A DNA stretch of 64,000 nucleotides from Miltoncostaea sp963770865 (GTDB taxonomy: Bacteria > Actinomycetota > Thermoleophilia > Miltoncostaeales > Miltoncostaeaceae). Of the stretch, positions 43,986 through 53,075 are shown one piece after another. The DNA is taken from positions 1 through 64,000 of the forward strand of contig CAVYRD010000012.1 of NCBI GenBank assembly GCA_963770865.1. Reading direction: 5' to 3'. The translations under genes and the position numbers were made by a program. A model generated the notes under the pieces. That model was not told the origin of the DNA, ran no database searches, and was given only the letters and a program-made list of their open reading frames with translations. Position 1 is the stretch's first letter, and every line of letters begins with the position of its first letter.

Positions 43986-44378
43986 GTGACCGACGCCGGC
44001 ACCGCTCCGCGGCGCCGCGCCCGGATCACACGGTCCGGCGACTTCGACGCGGTCTACCGCCGCGGGCGCTCGGCGGCGAATCGCCATCTCGTGGTCTACG
44101 CCTTCGCGCGCGACGAGACGCCGCCGGCCCCAGCGCGCCTCGGGCTGTCCGTCTCCAAGAAGGTGGGCGGCGCGGTGGAGCGCAACCGCGTCAAGCGCGT
44201 CCTGCGCGAGCGGTTCGCGGAGATCGCTCCCACGCTGCCCCGTGGCATCGACGTGGTGGTCATCGCCCGCCCGGGCTGCGCGGAGTACGTGGAGGAGCGC
44301 GGCTCGGCCGCGATCGGCGCGCGGCTGGCCGAGTTGACCGAGCGCGTGACGCGCGCCCGCGCGGAGGAGACGGCGTGA
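43986..44378 (+). CDS. rnpA: Ribonuclease P protein component
   Basis: Protein subunit of RNase P, which matures tRNA 5' ends. 130 aa with the N-terminal ITRSGDFDAVYRRGRS, LSVSKKVGGAVERNRVKRVLRERF (the RNR signature) and the C-terminal domain VVVIARPG. GTG start three bases after rpmH; its stop overlaps the yidD start by four bases. Confidence 0.95.
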   Translation: MTDAGTAPRRRARITRSGDFDAVYRRGRSAANRHLVVYAFARDETPPAPARLGLSVSKKVGGAVERNRVKRVLRERFAEIAPTLPRGIDVVVIARPGCAEYVEERGSAAIGARLAELTERVTRARAEETA

Positions 44379-44605
44379 AGGAGATCGCCGTCGCCCCGAT
44401 CCGGCTCTACCAGCGGGTGATCTCGCCCCTGTTCCCGCGCCGCTGCAAGTACCACCCGACCTGCTCGGCCTACGCGGTCGACGCCGTGCGCGAGTTCGGC
44501 GTCGCGAAGGGCCTCGTGCTCTCCGTCTGGCGCCTGCTGCGCTGCAACCCGTGGAGCCACGGGGGTGTGGACTACGCCCACGACCAGAGGGTCTTCCGCT
44601 CGTGA
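44375..44605 (+). CDS. yidD: Membrane protein insertion efficiency factor YidD
   Basis: 76-aa peripheral membrane protein that helps YidC insert membrane proteins. Family hallmarks CKYHPTCSAYAVDAV and CNPWSHGGVD are complete, including the three conserved cysteines. Overlaps rnpA (ATGA type) and yidC (GTGA). Confidence 0.93.
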   Translation: MKEIAVAPIRLYQRVISPLFPRRCKYHPTCSAYAVDAVREFGVAKGLVLSVWRLLRCNPWSHGGVDYAHDQRVFRS

Positions 44606-45677
44606 ACCCCTTGACCCTCCTCGAGGATCCGCTCCGCAACCTCCTCGACTTCCTCCACACGAGCGCCCACCTCAGCTACGGCTGGTGCATCGTCGTCCTC
44701 ACGATGATCGTGCGCACGGCGCTGCTGCCGCTCGTCATCAAGCAGTACAAGTCGATGCGCAGCATGCAGATGGTCGCGCCACAGCTGAAGGAGCTGCAGG
44801 CCAAGTACAAGGGGAACCGCACCAAGCTCAACGAAGAGCTGATGGCGTTCTACAAAGAGAACCAGATCAACCCCTTCGCCTCGTGCCTGCCGCTCGTGGC
44901 GCAGTTGCCGGTCTTCTTCGCCCTGTACTACGTCCTGAAGGGGTTCGCCAAGGACGCGAGCGTCTCGGGCGGCTCGGTGTCGTTCATGTGGCTGGTGAAC
45001 GACGTCCGCGTCAACTTCACCACGATCGGCTGGGGCGCGTTCGTCCTCGTGGCGATCTACGCGCTCTCGCAACTGCTCTCCACCGAGCTGTCGTCCACGC
45101 CGAACATGCCGGCGTCCCAGCGCCGGCTGATGCGGCTCATGCCGCTCGGCATCGTCTTCTTCGTGTTCTCGTTCCCGGTGCCCGCGGGACTGGTCCTCTA
45201 CTGGATGACCACCAACCTCTGGACGGCGGGCCAGCAGCTCGTGATGCGCCACCGGATCGGCCTGCACCTGGCGGATCCCGCGGAGGTCGCCAAGTACACG
45301 GAGGGCCTCGCCAAGAAGGGGTCGCGGACGCCCCCGCGCACGGAGGGCGCGGCCGTGGCGCTCGCGTCCGACGGGCAGCAGCCGGAGGAGCACTCCCGCT
45401 GGAGCCGCCTGCGCCGCCCGGCCCCCGCGCCGGCCGAGGCCGAGGCGCTCGAGGCCCCGGAGGCGGAGAGCGCGCCGGAGGCGGAGAGCGCCCCGAGCCC
45501 GAGCCCGCACCCGAGCCCGCCGCGGGCCCGAGGGCCGCCGGAGGCCGAAGGCACCCGGCGCCGGCCGCGGCCAAGGGCAACGGGGCGCGCAACGGCGCGC
45601 GGCGCCAGCCGCGCCCGAGGGGCACCGCCAAGGGCTCGCGGCCCGCGAGCAGCTCCCGCTCCAAGAGGAAGCGCTGA
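44602..45677 (+). CDS. yidC: Membrane protein insertase YidC (frame break near 45494)
   Basis: Oxa1/YidC insertase for cytoplasmic membrane proteins. Five membrane helices; the coiled loop with QLKELQAKYKGNRTKLNEEL, CLPLVAQLPVFFALYYVL and LMPLGIVFFVFSFPVPAG are typical of the gram-positive short form without a large N-terminal domain. After about residue 295 the acidic Glu/Pro/Ala repeat shifts frame: one missing G near 45494, after which PEPEPAPEPAAG and the basic tail SSSRSKRKR finish at 45677. The core is unaffected. Confidence 0.93.
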
Positions 45678-45690
45678 CCGGAGGTGACCC

Positions 45691-46173
45691 GTGGGAGCTG
45701 ACGTGACGGCCGAGGGCCCCGGGGCCGCGGCGGTGGGCAGGGTGCTCGACGCCGTGGTCGCGGGAATGGGCATCGAGGCGCAGGTCGTGGTGGCGCCCGG
45801 CCCGGAGGGCACCGACATCGAGGCGTCCGTCGACGGCGACGGCACCGCGGCGCTCATCGGGCGCGGCGGAGAGACGATCGACTCGCTGCAGTACCTCCTC
45901 GGCCAGATCGCCAGCCGCGCGGAGGGCGGGTCGCGCCGCCGTGTGTCCCTCGACGCGGACGGCTACCGCGCCCGCCGCCAGAAGGCGCTCGAGGACCTGG
46001 CCGACCAGGCCGCGCGCGAGGCGGTCGAGCACGGCGAGGAGATCGAGCTCGACGCGATGACCCCGCACGACCGGCGGATCGTCCACATGGCCCTGAAGGA
46101 CCGCACCGAGGTGGTCACCAGGAGCGAGGGCGAGGAGCCCCGCCGCCGGATCATCGTCGAGCCTGCCGAGTGA
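45691..46173 (+). CDS. jag: Jag/KhpB family RNA-binding protein
   Basis: 160-aa RNA-binding protein with KH domain (IGRGGETIDSLQYLLGQIAS) and R3H domain (MTPHDRRIVHMALKD), lacking the N-terminal Jag_N domain found in Firmicutes. The KhpB family influences cell elongation and division through RNA. GTG start, 13 bases after yidC; the next item downstream is parS. Confidence 0.93.
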   Translation: MGADVTAEGPGAAAVGRVLDAVVAGMGIEAQVVVAPGPEGTDIEASVDGDGTAALIGRGGETIDSLQYLLGQIASRAEGGSRRRVSLDADGYRARRQKALEDLADQAAREAVEHGEEIELDAMTPHDRRIVHMALKDRTEVVTRSEGEEPRRRIIVEPAE

Positions 46174-46193
46174 GGTGCCGACTTCGACCCGCC

Positions 46194-46209
46194 TGTTTCA
46201 CGTGAAACA
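46194..46209. other. parS centromere site
   Basis: TGTTTCACGTGAAACA, a perfect 16-bp match to the bacterial parS consensus, in the 75-base gap between jag and rsmG. ParB encoded 1.5 kb downstream nucleates here to organise the origin region. Confidence 0.95.
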
Positions 46210-46248
46210 GGCGCCCCCGCGGGCCGCCTCCTCGCTCGCGCGGCCGCG

Positions 46249-46920
46249 ATGGGCGTCGCCCTCGCCCCGGACGCCGCCGCGCGCCTGGTCGGGCTCCTCG
46301 ACCGCATCGCCATCGAGCCCCAGAACCTGACGGCGATCGAGGGCCTCGACGAGGGCCTCGATCGCCACCTGGCCGACAGCCTGGCGGGTCTGCGGGTCCC
46401 CGAGGTCGCCGCGGCGCCGGCGTGCGTGGACATCGGCAGCGGCGCGGGCTTCCCCGGCCTGGCGCTGGCGATCGCGCGCCCGGAGATGGCCGTCACGCTG
46501 GTCGAGAGCGAGAAGCGCAAGGCCGACTGGCTCCGCCGGGCGTCCGCGGAAATCCCTAATGTGCGGGTCGTGGCCGACCGCTCCGAACACCTCGCGGCGA
46601 GCGAGCGCGAGACCTTCCCGCTGGCCACGATGAGGGCCCTCGGGCCCCTCCCCGTCGCGCTCGAGCTGGCCGCCCCCCTGGTGGCCGTCGGCGGCTGCGT
46701 GGTGGCCTGGCGCGGCGACGACGCCGACCCGGCCGGCGAGGCGGACGCCGCCTGGGCGGCCCGCGAGCTCGGCCTGGAGCCCCGGCCGCCGGTGGCCTCC
46801 GACGCGTTCCCCGGCTCGCGGCGGCGCCTGCACGTCTTCGACAAGACCGCTCCGACGCCGCGCCGCTACCCGCGCCGCGCCGGCCGTGCCGCGAAGCGCC
46901 CCCTGGCGGCGCCCCGGTGA
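46249..46920 (+). CDS. rsmG: 16S rRNA (guanine-N7) methyltransferase
   Basis: RsmG (GidB) methylates G527 of 16S rRNA using S-adenosylmethionine. 223 aa with an SAM-binding motif DIGSGAGFPGLALAIARP, NLTAIEG and LATMRALGPL. The C-terminus carries an arginine-rich tail. Loss of this enzyme gives low-level streptomycin resistance in other bacteria. GTGA overlap with parA. Confidence 0.93.
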   Translation: MGVALAPDAAARLVGLLDRIAIEPQNLTAIEGLDEGLDRHLADSLAGLRVPEVAAAPACVDIGSGAGFPGLALAIARPEMAVTLVESEKRKADWLRRASAEIPNVRVVADRSEHLAASERETFPLATMRALGPLPVALELAAPLVAVGGCVVAWRGDDADPAGEADAAWAARELGLEPRPPVASDAFPGSRRRLHVFDKTAPTPRRYPRRAGRAAKRPLAAPR

Positions 46921-47669
46921 TCTACGCGGTCGCCAACCAGAAGGGCGGCGTGGGCAAGACCACCACGGCCGTCAACCTCGCCGCCTGCCTGGCGGAGGCC
47001 GGATCGCGGGTGCTGCTGGTGGACGTGGACCCCCAGGCCAACGCCTCCGGCGGCCTCGGGGTCTCGGGCCGGGGTCGGCCCACCATCGCCGACGTCCTGC
47101 TGGACGGGCTCCCCTACGCGGAGGCCGTGGTCGCCACGAGCGTCCCGAACCTCGACCTGCTGCCCTCCTCCCCCGACCTGGCCGGCGCCGCGGTCGAGCT
47201 CCCGGGTCGCGAGGGCCGCGAGCGCGTCCTGGCCCAGGCCCTGGCGCCGGCCCGCGCGCACTACCCGTACATCTTCATGGACTGCCCGCCCTCGCTCGAC
47301 CTGCTGACGGTGAACGCCCTGGCCGCCGCGGACCGGCTGATCGTGCCGGTGCAGTGCGAGTACTACGCGCTGGAGGGCCTCTCGCGGCTGATGGAGACCG
47401 TCGCGGCCGTCCAGGCCGGCCTCAACCCGGGCCTGCGCGTCACCGGGATGCTGATGACGATGCACGACGCGCGCACGCGCGTGAGCGGCGACGTCATCGG
47501 CGAGGTGCGCCGCCACTTCCCCCAGCTCGCGTTCCGCACCGTGGTGCCGCGCAACGTACGGCTGGCCGAGGCGCCGTCCTACGGCGAGCCGGTCATCCGC
47601 TACGACCCGCATTGCGCGGGCGCCGACGCGTACTTCGAAGCCGCCAAGGAGGTCGCCGCCCGTGGCTGA
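46917..47669 (+). CDS. parA: Chromosome partitioning ATPase ParA (Soj)
   Basis: Deviant Walker ATPase that positions ParB-parS complexes. 250 aa with NQKGGVGKTTTAVNLAACLA, VDVDPQANAS, MDCPPSLDLLTVNAL and VPRNVRLAEAPSYG. No N-terminal DNA-binding extension, as expected for the chromosomal form. GTG start in a GTGA overlap with rsmG; overlaps parB by eight bases. Confidence 0.95.
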   Translation: MIYAVANQKGGVGKTTTAVNLAACLAEAGSRVLLVDVDPQANASGGLGVSGRGRPTIADVLLDGLPYAEAVVATSVPNLDLLPSSPDLAGAAVELPGREGRERVLAQALAPARAHYPYIFMDCPPSLDLLTVNALAAADRLIVPVQCEYYALEGLSRLMETVAAVQAGLNPGLRVTGMLMTMHDARTRVSGDVIGEVRRHFPQLAFRTVVPRNVRLAEAPSYGEPVIRYDPHCAGADAYFEAAKEVAARG

Positions 47670-48558
47670 GCCCTCGACCCGCGACCGGCGCGGCCTCGGC
47701 CGCGGCCTCGCGGCCCTGCTCGGCGACGCCGAGCAGGGCGCGCCGGCGGCCCTGGCCGGCGCCCTCGCCGAGATCCCCCTCGACGCGATCGCCCCCAACC
47801 CGGACCAGCCCCGCGCCGTGATCGAGCAGGAGGCGCTCGAGGCGCTGGCAGCGTCGATCCGGGCGAGCGGCATCCTGCAGCCGGTGGTCGTGGCCCCTGC
47901 GGACGCCACCGGCCGCCACGAGCTGATCGCCGGCGAGCGCCGCTGGCGGGCGGCCCGGATCGCCGGCCTGGAGCGGGTTCCGGCGGTCGTGCGGGCGGTC
48001 GACGCGCGCGAGCGTCTCGAGCTGGCGCTGGTCGAGAACATCGTCCGCGAGGACCTCAGCCCGATCGACGTGGCCCAGGCCTGCGCCTGCCTGATCGAGG
48101 ACTTCGGCCAGAGCCACGGGGAGCTCGCGGGCCGCCTCGGCCGCAGCCGCCCGGCGATCTCCAACCTCGTGCGCCTGCTGGAGCTGCCGGAGGGCGTGCA
48201 GGAGCTGATCTCCTCGGGCGCGCTCACCGAGGGCCACGGGCGGGCGATCCTGATGGCCGACGGCCCCGCCCGCCGCGCCCGGGTGGCCGAGCGCGCGGTG
48301 GAGGGAGGCCTGTCGGTGCGCGCCACGGAGGAGCTCGCGCGGCGCGAGTCCGGCGCGCCGCGGCCGGCCCGCCACGCGGCCGCGGAGCCCACGCCCATCG
48401 GTGACGCCGCCCTCGAGGCCTTCGGCTCCCACTTCGACACGCCGGTGCGCGTGCGCATCGGCAGCCGCGGTCAGATGCTGGTCGAGCTCCGCTTCGCCGA
48501 CGCCGAGGCGCTGGCGGCCGCGCTCGAGCGGCTATCCGGGGGCGCGCCGCCCGCCTGA
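47662..48558 (+). CDS. parB: Chromosome partitioning protein ParB (Spo0J)
   Basis: 298-aa CTP-dependent DNA clamp that binds parS and spreads. N-terminal LGRGLAALLGD segment that stimulates ParA, then the CTP-binding NPDQPR and GERRWRAARIAGL box, NIVREDLSPIDVA, a helix-turn-helix (GELAGRLGRSRPAISNLVRL) and a C-terminal dimer domain. Its end overlaps the convergent histidine-kinase gene by 88 bases. Confidence 0.95.
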   Translation: MAEPSTRDRRGLGRGLAALLGDAEQGAPAALAGALAEIPLDAIAPNPDQPRAVIEQEALEALAASIRASGILQPVVVAPADATGRHELIAGERRWRAARIAGLERVPAVVRAVDARERLELALVENIVREDLSPIDVAQACACLIEDFGQSHGELAGRLGRSRPAISNLVRLLELPEGVQELISSGALTEGHGRAILMADGPARRARVAERAVEGGLSVRATEELARRESGAPRPARHAAAEPTPIGDAALEAFGSHFDTPVRVRIGSRGQMLVELRFADAEALAAALERLSGGAPPA

Positions 48559-50066
48559 GCCGCCCCGCCGCCCGCGGCGGGGAGGTGGAGGGTCAGGGTG
48601 GTCCCGGCGCCCCGCGCCGACCGTACGGTGAGCCGCCCGCCCGCCAGGGAGGCGCGCTCCTCGGCGGCGGCGAGCCCGAGGTGGCCCTCGGCGGCGCCCT
48701 TGCGGCTCTCGCCGGGGACGAAGCCCCGGCCGTCGTCACGGATCTCGATCGTCACGCCGCCGTCCTCGTGGCGCGCGGTGATCGAGACCGAGCGCGGATC
48801 GGCGTGGTGGGCGATGTTGGCGATGGCCTCCTGCACGATGCGGAAGGCGACGGTGCGGTGCGACGTCCGAGAGCGCGTCCGCGGCGGCCAGGTCGAGCGA
48901 CACGTGAGCGCCGCGCCACTCGATCCGCTCGACCAGCGAGCCGACCGCCGCGGCGAAGCCCAGCTCCTCGAGCGACATCGGGTGCAGGTCCGCGATCGCC
49001 CGCCGCAGCGCGCGAACGGCCTCGCGGGCGGCCGCCGCGGCGCGGTTGACGTCGGCCAGGACGCCCGGCGGGCTCGCCGAGAGCGTCCCCGCGAGGGCGT
49101 CCAGCATCAGGCCGACGCCCACGAGCTCCTGGACCGGCCCGTCGTGGATGTCCTCGGCCACGCGGCGGCGCTCGTTCTCCTGCGCAACGACGATCGAGGC
49201 CGCGAGGGCCCGCCGCTCGGCCTCCTCGCGCCGCAGGCCCGACAGCAGGCGGCCGTTGGCGAGCGCGACGGAGGCCTGGTCGGCCAGCCCGCGCAGCCGG
49301 TCGAGGTCGTCGTCGCCGAACGGCTCGCCCCCGGCCTCCCGGCTCACCGCGAGGAAGGCCGCCGTACGCGTCCTCGCCCGGGCCCCGGGGGAGGGCGACG
49401 ACCGCCTCGCGACCGGTGCGTCGCGCACCGCCGGCGTCGCGCACCGCCGCCAGGTCGGAGAGGTCGGGGCAGCCGGGCCCCGGAGTCCCGTCCACCGCGG
49501 CGACCGACATGTCGTCGCCGCCGGCCGACGAGCAGCACCGCCGCGTCGGCCACGAGCAGGTCACGGGCCTCCGACACCACGACACGGCGCGCGTCGTCCT
49601 CGTCGAGCGTCTGCGCCACGCGGCGTGCCACCCGTGTCAGCGCCTCCAGCTGGCGGGCCTGGCGGTCGAGCTCGCGCACCCGGTCGCCGAGTCCGCGCAC
49701 CAGGTCGTCGTTGCGCACCGCGAGCGCCAGGGCCTGCGCCACCGAGCGTGTCAGGGCCCTGCCCTCGTCGTCGAGGGACGCGCCGGGCTCCAGCGACAGC
49801 CCGACGGCGCCCGCCGGCTGGCCGCGCAGGCGCGCCGGGACCATCACGTCCTCGGGGGCCGGGCCGCCGCCCTCCGGGCGCCGGCAGCGCAGCGTCAGGC
49901 CGCCCCCGCCCGGCTCCTCGGCGTAGAAGGCCGCCGCGCGGGCGCCGAGGGCCGCGACCAGGCCGTCGAGCGCACCCTCGAGGATGCCGGCCGCCCCCGG
50001 CGTCTCCGCGGCCGCGGCCAGCGTCCGCAGGACGACGTCGGAGCCCCGCGCCGCCGGGCCCGTCAC
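48471..50066 (-). CDS. GAF-domain sensor histidine kinase, NarL type (three frame breaks)
   Basis: Sensor kinase for the adjacent regulator. Reading across three single extra bases (near 49520, 49363 and 48860) gives: two GAF-like modules (AGILEGALDGLVAALGARAA; LLVADAAVLLVG), a HisKA_3 dimerisation helix with phospho-acceptor His in VAEDIHDGPVQELVG, and an HATPase domain (IVQEAIANIAHHADPR, IRDDGRGFVPGE, GHLGLAAAEERASLAGG). No membrane helices, so it senses a cytoplasmic signal. Its C-terminal tail runs into parB on the opposite strand. GTG start four bases after the regulator stop. Confidence 0.8.
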
Positions 50067-50070
50067 GCCG

Positions 50071-50733
50071 CTAGCGGATCAGCGCCTGGCGGATGCCGAT
50101 CGCGACCGCCTGGGTGCGGTGCTCGGCCTCCAGCTTGGCCAGGATGTGCTTCACGTGCGTCTTCACGGTCTCGACGCTCACGACCAGCCGCTCGGACACC
50201 TCGCGGTTGGAGTGGCCGTCGGCGAGCATCTGCAGGATCTCGCGCTCGCGGGCGCTCAGGATGCCGCCGGGGCGCGGGCGGGCCAGCTGGCGCAGGAAGT
50301 CCGGCGCCAGGCGCGGGTCGACGTACGGCTCGCCCGCCACGACCTGCCGGATCGCGCCCACGAGGGCGGTGCTCTCGGAGTCCTTCAGCACGAAGCCCTG
50401 GGCGCCGGCGTTGAGCGCCTCCCAGAGGAGGTCCTGCTCGGCGTGGGCCGTGAACATCACCACGCGCACGTCGGGGTGCTCGGCGATGATCCGCTGCGCG
50501 GCGGCGACCCCGCCGATGCCCGGCATCCGGGCGTCCATCAGGACCACCTCGGGCCGACGGCGCGCCACGAGCTCCAGGGCGGCCTCGCCGGAGGACGCCT
50601 CGCCGACCACGATCATGTCCTCGAGCGGCGACAGCACGCGGCGCAGGCCCTCGCGCACGATGGCGTGGTCGTCTACGAGAAGGCAGGAGATCCTCCTCGA
50701 CTCGTCGGGACGCGTGGACGGCCCTGTGCTCAC
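50071..50733 (-). CDS. NarL/LuxR-family response regulator
   Basis: 220-aa two-domain regulator: receiver with CLLVDDHAIVREGLRRVL, phospho-acceptor Asp in VVLMDARMPGIGG, VMFTAH and VLKDSE, then a LuxR helix-turn-helix (LSAREREILQMLADGHSNRE, VETVKTHVKHILAKL). It heads the pair with the downstream kinase. Target genes unknown. Confidence 0.93.
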   Translation of the reverse strand: MSTGPSTRPDESRRISCLLVDDHAIVREGLRRVLSPLEDMIVVGEASSGEAALELVARRRPEVVLMDARMPGIGGVAAAQRIIAEHPDVRVVMFTAHAEQDLLWEALNAGAQGFVLKDSESTALVGAIRQVVAGEPYVDPRLAPDFLRQLARPRPGGILSAREREILQMLADGHSNREVSERLVVSVETVKTHVKHILAKLEAEHRTQAVAIGIRQALIR

Positions 50734-50782
50734 GAGACCCCCGGTGGTCGCGGGCCCGTGAGACCGGGTGGGCTCACGGGAG

Positions 50783-50856
50783 TGGGCGATCCTGGACTCG
50801 AACCAGGGACCTCATCCTTATCAGAGATGCGCTCTAACCACCTGAGCTAATCGCCC
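50783..50856 (-). tRNA. tRNA-Ile (anticodon GAU)
   Basis: 74-nt cloverleaf on the minus strand: acceptor GGGCGAT pairs with ATCGCCC plus discriminator A, D arm GCTCAGGTGGTTAGAGC, anticodon loop CTGATAA (GAT) and T arm CCTGGTTCGAGTCCAGG. No CCA is encoded. A single tRNA gene, not part of an rRNA operon here. Confidence 0.95.
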
Positions 50857-50969
50857 CGGCCGTGCGGGTCGCGGCAGGGTATCAACCCCGCCGGGCCAAG
50901 GCCACGCCGGGCCCGCGAAGGTGACGTCCCGCGCCCGCCCCGGGGTCCGGGCGGGACGGCGGATGGGCC

Positions 50970-50975
50970 TATACT
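50970..50975 (+). promoter_or_regulatory. -10 box of the bifunctional-nuclease-domain gene
   Basis: TATACT, the closest match to the TATAAT consensus among the promoters noted, 48 bases before the GTG at 51023. Confidence 0.45.
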
Positions 50976-51022
50976 TGTCCCTCGTCACCGCCCGCGGCCC
51001 GACGACGGAAAGGCGGGGAGCC

Positions 51023-51511
51023 GTGCAGGAGATGGTCATCTACGGCGTCAGCTTCGACATGGTCGGCAAGCAGCCGATCGTCCTGCTGAAGACGATCTCG
51101 GGGAACAAGTTCCTGCCGATCTGGATCGGGCACGCCGAGGCGGCGGCGATCCTGATGAAGCTCCAGGGCGCCGAGACGCCGCGCCCGATGACGCACGACC
51201 TGCTGACCGACGTCGTCTCCGAGCTGAGCGCCGAGATCGCGAAGATCACGGTCACCGAACTGCGCGAGAACACCTTCTACGCGCTCATCACCCTGCGGGC
51301 CGCGGCGTCGGAGATCGAGATCGACTCCCGCCCGAGCGACGCCCTCGCCCTCGCGGTGCGCAGCAACGCGCCGATCTTCGCCGCGGACAAGGTGATCGAG
51401 GAGAGCGGCATCGAGTTCGAGCACGAGGTCGAGGACACCGACGAGGTCGTCGAGAAGTTCAAGGAGTTCCTCGACCAGGTGAGCCCCGAGGACTTCCTGG
51501 CCGGGGAGTGA
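51023..51511 (+). CDS. Bifunctional nuclease (BFN) domain protein
   Basis: 162-aa member of the BFN (DUF151) family, related to plant and Mycobacterium/Thermotoga proteins with reported RNase/DNase activity. Conserved blocks: VSFDMVGKQPIVLLK, LPIWIGHAEAAAILMKLQG, RPMTHDLL, TFYALITL and the SRPSDALALAVR signature. GTG at 51023 follows a purine-rich stretch; ATG 51032 is an alternative. Cytoplasmic. Physiological role uncertain. Confidence 0.9.
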   Translation: MQEMVIYGVSFDMVGKQPIVLLKTISGNKFLPIWIGHAEAAAILMKLQGAETPRPMTHDLLTDVVSELSAEIAKITVTELRENTFYALITLRAAASEIEIDSRPSDALALAVRSNAPIFAADKVIEESGIEFEHEVEDTDEVVEKFKEFLDQVSPEDFLAGE

Positions 51512-51530
51512 CGGCGCCCCGCCGGGCCGC

Positions 51531-51821
51531 TCAGGCCGGCGGTTCCTCCGCCGTCTCGCGCTTGGTCAGCTCGAGCAGGTGCCCGTAGATCTCCCGCAGC
51601 CCGTCGGCGCTGATCGGCCCGCGGTTGGCTCCCTGCAGGTAGGAGTGCATCCACTGCTCGCGGGCGGGGTCGACGAAGTCCATGCCGTGCGCCTCCTTGT
51701 AGGCGCGCAGCCGGGCGACCATCACCAGGCGGGTGTTGATGGCCTGCATCAGCTTGAGGTCGGTGTCGATGATCGCGTCGCGCATCTGGCGCACCACGGC
51801 ATCGGCGGTCGGGTCGGCCAT
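51531..51821 (-). CDS. Chorismate mutase, AroQ type
   Basis: 96-aa all-helical chorismate mutase-like protein: MRDAIIDTDLKLMQAINTRL and RLRAYKEAHG, with the Arg and Lys positions that bind chorismate in AroQ enzymes, followed by the third helix SADGLREIYGHLLELTKRE. It would convert chorismate to prephenate for Phe/Tyr synthesis. ATG at 51821; convergent with the BFN gene. Confidence 0.85.
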   Translation of the reverse strand: MADPTADAVVRQMRDAIIDTDLKLMQAINTRLVMVARLRAYKEAHGMDFVDPAREQWMHSYLQGANRGPISADGLREIYGHLLELTKRETAEEPPA

Positions 51822-51886
51822 CGCGCGGGACGGTAGCAAGCCGGGGCGCGCCCACGGGCCGTCTGGCCCGATCCGGCCCGCGGGGC

Positions 51887-51892
51887 TACTCT
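51887..51892 (+). promoter_or_regulatory. -10 box of tatA
   Basis: TACTCT, 34 bases before the tatA ATG, in the short divergent spacer with the chorismate mutase gene. Confidence 0.35.
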
Positions 51893-51926
51893 GTCGGGGC
51901 ATCCCCTTCCCGACGGCCGAGGCGCC

Positions 51927-52228
51927 ATGTTCGACATCTCCCCCGTGCAGATCCTGATCGTCCTGGTCATCGCCCTCCTGGTGTTCGGGCCCAAGCGCCT
52001 GCCGGAGATGGGCAAGTCCGTCGGTCGCGGCATCCGCGAGTTCAAGGGCGCCATCATGGACGACGAGCCCGGCCGCCCCGCCGCTCCGCCGGCCGCCGCG
52101 GCCCGCCGGCCGCGCCCGACGCGGCCGTGGCGCCCGGCCCGGTCGCCGCCGCGGTGGACGAGGACGACAGCGTGCTCGAGGGCGTCGTGCTCTCGGGCGA
52201 CACCCCGCCGAAGGACCCACAGGCCTAG
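51927..52228 (+). CDS. tatA: Sec-independent translocase component TatA (frame break near 52111)
   Basis: Pore-forming Tat subunit for export of folded proteins. One N-terminal helix (ILIVLVIALLVFGPKRLPEM) and the amphipathic helix GKSVGRGIREFKG are canonical. One missing base near 52111 in the alanine/proline-rich tail shifts the frame; the corrected tail reads VDEDDSVLEGVVLSGD and ends at TAG 52226-52228. Without correction the frame would run on into tatC, which is not real. tatC follows after 25 bases. Confidence 0.88.
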
Positions 52229-52253
52229 CCCCGGCGCGGGCGGGGGCTCCCCC

Positions 52254-53069
52254 ATGGCCCTCTTCGGAGCACGCCGCATACGGCGGGTCGGGCGCGACGA
52301 GCACCTGAGCGTCGTCGACCACCTCGACGAGCTCCGCAACCGGCTGATCGTCTCCGTGCTGGCGCTCGGCGTCGCCTTCGGCGTCGCGTACGGCTTCCAC
52401 GAGCAGCTGATCACGATCCTCGAGCACCCGCTGCCGCAGCGCTTCAAGGACAGCGGGCTGATCACCCTCTCGCCCACCGAGCCGTTCTTCACCACCCTGA
52501 AGGTCTGCTTCTACGCGGCGATCCTGGCCGCGCTGCCGGTGTGGCTCTACCAGGTGTACGCGTTCGTGATCCCGGCGGTGCAGGACCAGCCGCGCCGTCG
52601 CATGCTGGCGGTCGTGGCCGGCGCCTCCGCCCTCTTCCTGGCGGGGGTGGCCTTCGCGTACTTCGTCGTGCTGCCCGTGGCCCTGCGCTTCCTCCTGAAC
52701 TACGGCGGCGACACCTTCCAGACCCAGGTGCGCGCCGGGGAGTACTTCTCGTTCGTGACCAGCCTGATGCTGGGCGGCGGGCTCATGTTCGAGGTGCCCA
52801 TCGCGATGCTTGCGCTCGCACGTATCGGCGTGACGAGCGCCGAGTTCTACGTGCGCCAGTGGCGCGTCGCGATCGTTGCGATCGCCTTCCTGGCGGCGAT
52901 CCTGCCCGGCGGCGACCCCTTCTCGATGATGCTCCTGATGATCCCCCAGATCGCGCTCTACGGCCTGGGCATCGTCCTGGCGCGCCGCTTCGGCGGGCCG
53001 CCCCTGTGGGCCCGCGCGGCCTGGTCGGACGCGCCCGACGACGAGGCCGCGGCGACGCCGCCGACCTAG
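52254..53069 (+). CDS. tatC: Sec-independent translocase component TatC
   Basis: Receptor of twin-arginine signal peptides. 271 aa, six membrane helices, with the TatC signature SVVDHLDELRNRLIVS at the N-terminus, SPTEPFFTTLK, and the glutamate/asparagine-containing core. ATG at 52254 as the first codon after tatA. No tatB is present. Confidence 0.94.
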   Translation: MALFGARRIRRVGRDEHLSVVDHLDELRNRLIVSVLALGVAFGVAYGFHEQLITILEHPLPQRFKDSGLITLSPTEPFFTTLKVCFYAAILAALPVWLYQVYAFVIPAVQDQPRRRMLAVVAGASALFLAGVAFAYFVVLPVALRFLLNYGGDTFQTQVRAGEYFSFVTSLMLGGGLMFEVPIAMLALARIGVTSAEFYVRQWRVAIVAIAFLAAILPGGDPFSMMLLMIPQIALYGLGIVLARRFGGPPLWARAAWSDAPDDEAAATPPT

Positions 53070-53075
53070 CGGCGC

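Noticed and set aside
44602..45677. Programmed frameshift in yidC
   Set aside because: No slippery heptamer or downstream structure evident, and similar single-base breaks occur in many unrelated genes.
51927..53069. TatA-TatC fusion
   Set aside because: Created by the missing base near 52111; the corrected TatA stops at 52228 before the tatC ATG.
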